A DNA stretch of 64,000 nt, taken from assembly GCA_964637875.1 (NCBI GenBank), contig CAZWXK010000009.1, positions 3,954 through 67,953 of the forward strand. Direction: 5' to 3'. This stretch comes from UBA5972 sp964637875. Its GTDB lineage: Bacteria > Pseudomonadota > Alphaproteobacteria > Rhodobacterales > Rhodobacteraceae. This document shows, one piece after another, positions 59,068-64,000 of the stretch. Positions within the stretch are counted from its first letter, which is position 1. Every line of letters begins with the position of its first letter. The notes under the pieces are model-generated. The model had not been told where the DNA came from and made no database searches. It was given only the letters and a program-made list of their open reading frames with translations. The translations under genes were made by a program, and so were the position numbers.

Positions 59068-59090
59068 CCCCCTGCGTATGTCGCGGGGGG
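59068..59090 (-). terminator. Hairpin between rplP and rpmC
   Basis: CCCCCTGCG and CGCGGGGGG pair (one G/T) around TATGT in a 101-base gap. On the minus strand it is followed within ten bases by a GTTTTTGTT run, so it looks like a true but possibly leaky terminator. Confidence 0.55.
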
Positions 59091-59098
59091 ACAGGTTG

Positions 59099-59512
59099 TT
59101 ACCAGTCCTCGCGCTGAACGAATCGGCACTTTACCGGCAGTTTCATCGCGGCGAGGCGGAGCGCCTCTCTTGCCACGGATTCGGCCACGCCGTCAATCTC
59201 AAACATGATGCGACCGGGCTTTACCCGAGCGGCCCAGTATTCGACGGAACCCTTGCCCTTGCCCATCCGGACCTCGGTGGGTTTCTTGGTCACGGGAACA
59301 TCCGGAAAGATCCGGATCCAGACACGACCCTGGCGCTTCATGTGCCGGGTCATGGCGCGACGCGCGGCCTCGATCTGGCGTGCGGTGATGCGCTCGGGCT
59401 CGGTCGCCTTCAGGCCGTAATGGCCAAAGGTCAGCTCGGTTCCGCCCTTGGCCTGGCCATGGATCCGGCCCTTGTGCTGCTTGCGGAATTTCGTGCGCTT
59501 GGGTGAAAGCAT
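59099..59512 (-). CDS. rplP: 50S ribosomal protein uL16
   Basis: 137 residues. MLSPKRTKFRKQHKGRIHGQ, RQIEAARRAMTRHMKRQGRV, and PVTKKPTEVRMGKGKGSVEY. Located near the A-site tRNA. Confidence 0.97.
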   Translation of the reverse strand: MLSPKRTKFRKQHKGRIHGQAKGGTELTFGHYGLKATEPERITARQIEAARRAMTRHMKRQGRVWIRIFPDVPVTKKPTEVRMGKGKGSVEYWAARVKPGRIMFEIDGVAESVAREALRLAAMKLPVKCRFVQREDW

Positions 59513-59542
59513 TGTCTCTCTCCTGTAAGGGGCGCGGCGCTA

Positions 59543-60244
59543 TCAGCGGCGATGCGAACGCGGCCCACCCCCTTCTTGAAGTTCCTGTGCCCGACGGTCG
59601 CGCGCCTGGGGATCGTGCTCCATGATCTCGCCCTTGAAGATCCACACCTTGATGCCGATGATGCCATAGGCGGTAAGGGCCTCGGAGGTCGCATAATCGA
59701 TATCGGCGCGCAGGGTATGCAGGGGCACACGACCCTCGCGATACCATTCGGTGCGCGCGATTTCGGCCCCACCCAGGCGCCCGGCGACATTGATCCGGAT
59801 ACCAAGGGCGCCCATGCGCATTGCGTTCTGCACCGCACGTTTCATGGCACGGCGGAACGACACACGGCGTTCGAGCTGCTGCGCCACGCTTTCGGCAACC
59901 AGCTGGGCGTCAAGCTCGGGCTTGCGAACCTCGACGATATTCAGGTGCAGCTCGCTGTCGGTGAATTCGGACAGCTGGCGGCGCAGCTTTTCGATGTCAG
60001 CACCCTTCTTGCCGATGATGACACCCGGGCGGGCCGAATGAATGGTCACCCGGCATTTCTTGTGGGGGCGCTCGATGATCACGCGCGACACGCCAGCCTG
60101 CAGACAGGTCTTCTTGATGTATTCCCGGATCTTGACGTCTTCCAGAAGAAGATCGCCAAAATCGCTGCTGTTGGCGAACCAGCGGCTGTCCCAGGTGCGG
60201 TTGACCTGCAGGCGAAAGCCGATCGGATTGATTTTCTGACCCAT
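59543..60244 (-). CDS. rpsC: 30S ribosomal protein uS3
   Basis: 233 residues. MGQKINPIGFRLQVNRTWDS, the KH motif VIIGKKGADIEKLRRQL, and GIIGIKVWIFKGEIMEHDPQ. It shares its first base region with the end of rplV (one-base overlap). Confidence 0.97.
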   Translation of the reverse strand: MGQKINPIGFRLQVNRTWDSRWFANSSDFGDLLLEDVKIREYIKKTCLQAGVSRVIIERPHKKCRVTIHSARPGVIIGKKGADIEKLRRQLSEFTDSELHLNIVEVRKPELDAQLVAESVAQQLERRVSFRRAMKRAVQNAMRMGALGIRINVAGRLGGAEIARTEWYREGRVPLHTLRADIDYATSEALTAYGIIGIKVWIFKGEIMEHDPQARDRRAQELQEGGGPRSHRR

Positions 60245-60624
60245 TACGCTTGCTCCTCTACCTGGCGCAGTTTGATGGTGACCTGAGCAAAGGGCTTCAG
60301 GATCTTGCCGTAACGACCGCGCGCACGCGGACGACCGCGTTTCATGGTCAGGTTCTTGCCGACCCAGGCCTCGGCGACGATCAGTTCGTCAACATCAAGG
60401 CCGTGGTTGTTTTCCGCATTCGCGATGGCCGACTGCAGCGTTTTCAGCACGTCTTCGGCGATGCGCTTCTTGCTGAAGGTGAGGTCCGAAATGGCCTTTT
60501 CGACCGGCTTGCCACGGATCATCGCGGCCACCAGATTCAGTTTCTGGGGACTTGTGCGCAGCATGCGGCTGACGGCGATCGCTTCGTTATCCGCCACGCG
60601 GCGAGGATTTTTCGCTTTGCCCAT
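60244..60624 (-). CDS. rplV: 50S ribosomal protein uL22
   Basis: 126 residues. ISRMLRTSPQKLNLVAAMIR-like opening (here VSRMLRTSPQKLNLVAAMIR), SDLTFSKKRIAEDVLKTLQS, and the exit-tunnel hairpin region GRPRARGRYGKILKPFAQVT. Confidence 0.97.
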   Translation of the reverse strand: MGKAKNPRRVADNEAIAVSRMLRTSPQKLNLVAAMIRGKPVEKAISDLTFSKKRIAEDVLKTLQSAIANAENNHGLDVDELIVAEAWVGKNLTMKRGRPRARGRYGKILKPFAQVTIKLRQVEEQA

Positions 60625-60627
60625 GAC

Positions 60628-60906
60628 TTATTTCCGTTTCGCTTTCTTGTCGGCAGCATGCCCGTAATAGGTGCGGGTCGGCGCGTATTCGCCGAATTTC
60701 TGCCCGATCATTTCCTCGGTCACCAGCACGGGAATGTGCTTGCGGCCATTATACACACCAAATGTCAGGCCCACGAACTGGGGCAGGATGGTGGAGCGGC
60801 GGGACCATATCTTGATGACGTCCTTACGACCCGATTCCCGTGCTGCCTCGGCTTTCTTGAGGACATAGGAATCGACGAAAGGGCCTTTCCAGGTAGAACG
60901 TGCCAT
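60628..60906 (-). CDS. rpsS: 30S ribosomal protein uS19
   Basis: 92 residues. MARSTWKGPFVDSYVLKKAE, TFGVYNGRKHIPVLVTEEMI and GEYAPTRTYYGHAADKK. 30S head protein near tRNA. Confidence 0.97.
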   Translation of the reverse strand: MARSTWKGPFVDSYVLKKAEAARESGRKDVIKIWSRRSTILPQFVGLTFGVYNGRKHIPVLVTEEMIGQKFGEYAPTRTYYGHAADKKAKRK

Positions 60907-60909
60907 GTG

Positions 60910-61749
<840 letters not shown>

Positions 61750-61840
61750 GCTTTCTGTCTTCCGTTTGCTTGCGACCGTTCGGGCCATGCCCGAGGTCTG
61801 ATGGTGAACGGCCCCGAAGGTCCGCGAGTTGAAAATCGAA

Positions 61841-61875
61841 CACGGCCCCGCTGGAAATCTCCGTCAGGGGCCGTG
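61841..61875 (-). terminator. Long-loop hairpin between rplW and rplB
   Basis: CACGGCCCC and GGGGCCGTG form a perfect nine-base stem around 17 bases, 16 bases after the rplW stop. No T-run; candidate attenuator or processing site. Confidence 0.5.
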
Positions 61876-61891
61876 ATTCGGGCGCTGTCTA

Positions 61892-62188
61892 TCAGAGCCC
61901 GGATGTCACGTCGATGGTGTTCCCTTCCTCGAGGGTCACATAGGCCTTTTTCACGTCCTTGCGCCGGCCCGGACGGCCCTTGAACCGCTTGACCTTGCCT
62001 TTGGTGATGGTGGTGTTGACCGCCTTCACCTTGACACCGAACAGGTTTTCCACCGCCTCCTTGATCTTCGGCTTGTTGGCCGACATGGCGACTTCGAAGA
62101 CAACCGCATTGTGTTCGGATGTCATCGTTGCCTTTTCGGTGATGATCGGCTTGCGGATCACATCGTAATATTCAGTCTTGATGCTCAT
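61892..62188 (-). CDS. rplW: 50S ribosomal protein uL23
   Basis: 98 residues. YDVIRKPIITEKATMTSEHN, VFEVAMSANKPKIKEAVENL and GRPGRRKDVKKAYVTLEEGN. It is the ribosomal docking site for trigger factor and SRP. Its start overlaps the rplD end by four bases. Confidence 0.97.
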   Translation of the reverse strand: MSIKTEYYDVIRKPIITEKATMTSEHNAVVFEVAMSANKPKIKEAVENLFGVKVKAVNTTITKGKVKRFKGRPGRRKDVKKAYVTLEEGNTIDVTSGL

Positions 62189-62805
62189 TTCAGTCGGGCC
62201 TCCAGAGCTTCGACAGCGGCCTTGGTCAGCACCAGCGTGTCACGACGCAGGATGTCATAGACATTGGCGCCGACGCTGGGCAGAACGTCGATCGAGTCGA
62301 TGTTGCGCGCGGCCAGGGCGAAATTTTCGTCCACCTCAGGGCCGTCGATGATCAAGACGCGTTTCCAGCCCAGATCCTTGACCGCCTTGGCCAGAACCGC
62401 GGTCTTGGCCTCTTTCAGCCTGGCCTCGTCCAGCACGACCAGCTCGCCGGCCGAAGCCTTGGCCGACAGGGCGTGTCTCAGGCCGAGGGCCCGAAACTTC
62501 TTGGTCAGGTCATGGGCATGGCTGCGCGGGGTCGGGCCCTTGTAGACACCGCCCTTGCGAAAGATCGGCGCGTTGCGGTCGCCGTGGCGTGCCCCGCCCG
62601 TGCCCTTCTGGCGATAGATCTTCTTGGTCGAATAGCTGGTTTCGGACCGGGTCTTGACCTTGTGCGTGCCCTGCTGGCGCCTGGCCAGCTGGTAACGCAC
62701 GACACGTTGCAGGATATCGGCGCGCGGAGTCAGGCCGAAAACCGCGTCCGACAGCTCGATCGAACCGGCCTTTTTCGCATCCAGTTTGATTACATCAGCC
62801 TTCAT
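62185..62805 (-). CDS. rplD: 50S ribosomal protein uL4
   Basis: 206 residues. YSTKKIYRQKGTGGARHGDR and the conserved FRKGGVYKGPTPRSHAHDLT loop, which lines the exit tunnel. In E. coli it autoregulates the S10 operon. Overlaps rplC by four bases. Confidence 0.97.
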   Translation of the reverse strand: MKADVIKLDAKKAGSIELSDAVFGLTPRADILQRVVRYQLARRQQGTHKVKTRSETSYSTKKIYRQKGTGGARHGDRNAPIFRKGGVYKGPTPRSHAHDLTKKFRALGLRHALSAKASAGELVVLDEARLKEAKTAVLAKAVKDLGWKRVLIIDGPEVDENFALAARNIDSIDVLPSVGANVYDILRRDTLVLTKAAVEALEARLK

Positions 62806-63536
62806 TCTTCAGCGCCTCCTTCGGGGGCTTCAGCAGGGGCTTGCGATTCGGTTGCGGTCCGGGCGGTCCGGATAGCAGCCGGAAGCGGCACGCCCTCGGG
62901 CATCTTTTTCTTGACGGCATCGCGGATCGTCACCCAGCCGCCCCTGGATCCGGGAACCGCGCCCTTGACCATGATCAGGCCCCGTTCGGGATCGGTACGG
63001 ACAACCTCGAGGTTCTGGGTCGTGACACGCACGGCCCCCATGTGGCCGGCCATCTTCTTGCCCTTGAAAACCTTGCCCGGTTCCTGGCACTGGCCGGTCG
63101 AGCCGTGGCTGCGGTGGCTGATCGACACACCGTGGGTGGCACGCAGGCCTCCGAAATTGTGCCGCTTCATCGCACCGGCAAAGCCCTTGCCGATCGAGGT
63201 TCCGGCAACATCGACCTTCTGCCCTTCGAGGAAGTGGTCGGCAGTGATTTCTGCACCCACCTCGATCAGGTTGTCGGGACTGACGCGAAACTCGGCCAGC
63301 TTCCGCTTGGGTGCAACCCTGGCGGCGGCAAAATGGCCGCGCATCGCTGCCGATGTGCGTTTCGCCTTGGCTGTGCCACAGCCCAGTTGAACGGCAGTAT
63401 AGCCGTCCTTTTCAACGGTGCGCTGCGCGACAACCTGCAGGTTTTCCATCTGCAGGACGGTGACCGGAACCTGGCGGCCGTCCTCGAGGAAAAGCCGGGT
63501 CATGCCCAGTTTCTTTGCGATAACTCCAGAGCGCAT
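62802..63536 (-). CDS. rplC: 50S ribosomal protein uL3
   Basis: 244 residues from the ATG at 63536 (MRSGVIAKKLGMTRLFLEDG). An ATG three codons upstream (63545) is too close to the AAGGGAGGG ribosome-binding site. KGFAGAMKRHNFGGLRATHG and HRSHGSTGQCQEPGKVFKGK are diagnostic; an acidic tail follows. Confidence 0.97.
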   Translation of the reverse strand: MRSGVIAKKLGMTRLFLEDGRQVPVTVLQMENLQVVAQRTVEKDGYTAVQLGCGTAKAKRTSAAMRGHFAAARVAPKRKLAEFRVSPDNLIEVGAEITADHFLEGQKVDVAGTSIGKGFAGAMKRHNFGGLRATHGVSISHRSHGSTGQCQEPGKVFKGKKMAGHMGAVRVTTQNLEVVRTDPERGLIMVKGAVPGSRGGWVTIRDAVKKKMPEGVPLPAAIRTARTATESQAPAEAPEGGAEE

Positions 63537-63554
63537 AATGTCCATGCCCTCCCT

Positions 63555-63863
63555 TTACAGCTTGATCTCGACATCCACGCCAGCCGCGAGGTCGAGCTTC
63601 ATCAGCGCGTCCACGGTTTGCGGGGTCGGATCAACTATGTCCAGCAGACGCTTGTGCGTCCGGATTTCGAATTGCTCACGGGACTTCTTGTTCACATGGG
63701 GACCACGCAGAACCGTGAATTTTTCGATCTTTCGCGGCAGGGGAATCGGTCCCCGCACCGTGGCGCCGGTCCGCTTGGCCGTGCTCACGATTTCCGCGGT
63801 GCTGGCATCCAGAACGCGGTAATCGAAGGCCTTGAGCCGGATTCGAATGGTTTGACCTTGCAT
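63555..63863 (-). CDS. rpsJ: 30S ribosomal protein uS10 (NusE)
   Basis: 102 residues from the ATG at 63861-63863. MQGQTIRIRLKAFDYRVLDA, GPIPLPRKIEKFTVLRGPHV and the RTHKRLLDIVDPTPQTVDAL segment. It is also the NusE antitermination factor. A hairpin separates it from tuf. Confidence 0.97.
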   Translation of the reverse strand: MQGQTIRIRLKAFDYRVLDASTAEIVSTAKRTGATVRGPIPLPRKIEKFTVLRGPHVNKKSREQFEIRTHKRLLDIVDPTPQTVDALMKLDLAAGVDVEIKL

Positions 63864-63900
63864 GTGTCTGCCTCTTTCGGGCTGCAGGTTTCGATCTTTG

Positions 63901-63924
63901 CGGCGGGAGAGCATTCCCCCGCCG
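63901..63924 (-). terminator. Hairpin between tuf and rpsJ
   Basis: CGGCGGG and CCCGCCG form a seven-base stem around ten bases, about 25 bases after the tuf stop. Consistent with separate control of tuf and the S10 genes. Confidence 0.5.
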
Positions 63925-63948
63925 CCTGAATGCACGAGTTTGCGTGGC

Positions 63949-64000
63949 TCACTCGATGATTTTCGACACGACGCCCGAGCCGACGGTACGGCCGCCTTCG
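63949..64000 (-). CDS. tuf: Elongation factor Tu (C-terminal end)
   Basis: Only the last 16 codons are visible: EGGRTVGSGVVSKIIE, then stop. The GGRTVGSGVVSKI sequence is the invariant EF-Tu C-terminus. The gene continues beyond the window and heads the S10 part of the cluster. Confidence 0.95.
   Translation of the reverse strand, partial: EGGRTVGSGVVSKIIE

Overview
The window is high-GC, densely coded DNA from an alphaproteobacterium, most likely of the Rhodobacteraceae/Rhodobacterales. The case rests on gene content: a MipZ-type division-site ATPase, an ATP12-type F1 chaperone, a bzt/aap four-gene amino-acid transporter, chorismate mutase behind ffh, BluB inside the rpsP-rplS cluster, an S10-spc-alpha cluster without rpsD, and a GC-rich hairpin repeat ending in a TATTTGGGCAAAGAAGAAG-like tail. 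The genus cannot be fixed from the sequence alone.

Layout. 1-2.5 kb (minus): livM (partial), livH and a Tat-exported substrate-binding protein. 2.8-5.5 kb (plus): a two-subunit isoquinoline-oxidoreductase-type molybdenum hydroxylase. 6-6.7 kb: an Fnr-like regulator behind a perfect FNR box. 6.8-9.4 kb (minus): preA/preT. 9.7-16.2 kb (plus): ffh, GNAT, chorismate mutase, rpsP, bluB, rimM, trmD, rplS, rpmE, mipZ. 16.2-21 kb: an accessory stretch with an RTX/Hint protein and a lysozyme-like/RTX protein, then tRNA-Arg(ACG). 21-24.8 kb (minus): histidine kinase, MerA-like flavoprotein and TVP38/TMEM64 membrane protein. 25-34.6 kb (plus): rpmH, rnpA, a cysteine-free DsrC/TusE-like protein, yidD, a secreted six-cysteine protein, an RTX metalloprotease with an inserted nidogen-like domain, ttcA, an EAL protein, yidC and engB. 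34.6-37.5 kb: an SDR (minus), then argB, a ferredoxin-like protein and a SixA-like phosphatase. 37.6-47.3 kb (minus): bztABCD, atp12, rluC-like, crcB, rarA and a Do-like protease. 47.5-48.8 kb (minus): luxR-luxI. 49.3-64 kb (minus): the ribosomal supercluster from tuf (partial) to rplQ.

Most of the window is housekeeping. The accessory signal lies in three RTX proteins within 13 kb (a histidine-rich RTX/Hint protein, a lysozyme-like RTX protein and a metzincin carrying a nidogen-like insert) with no type I exporter in view, in the cysteine-free DsrC-family protein, and in the AT-richer luxRI pair between rplQ and the degP-rarA-crcB module. A perfect FNR box precedes the fnr-like gene and a one-mismatch copy precedes luxR. 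A RutR-like dyad precedes preT. GC-rich hairpins sit in most of the longer gaps of the ribosomal cluster.

No CRISPR array, insertion sequence, prophage or toxin-antitoxin pair was recognised. Functions are assigned from motifs and gene order without database searches.
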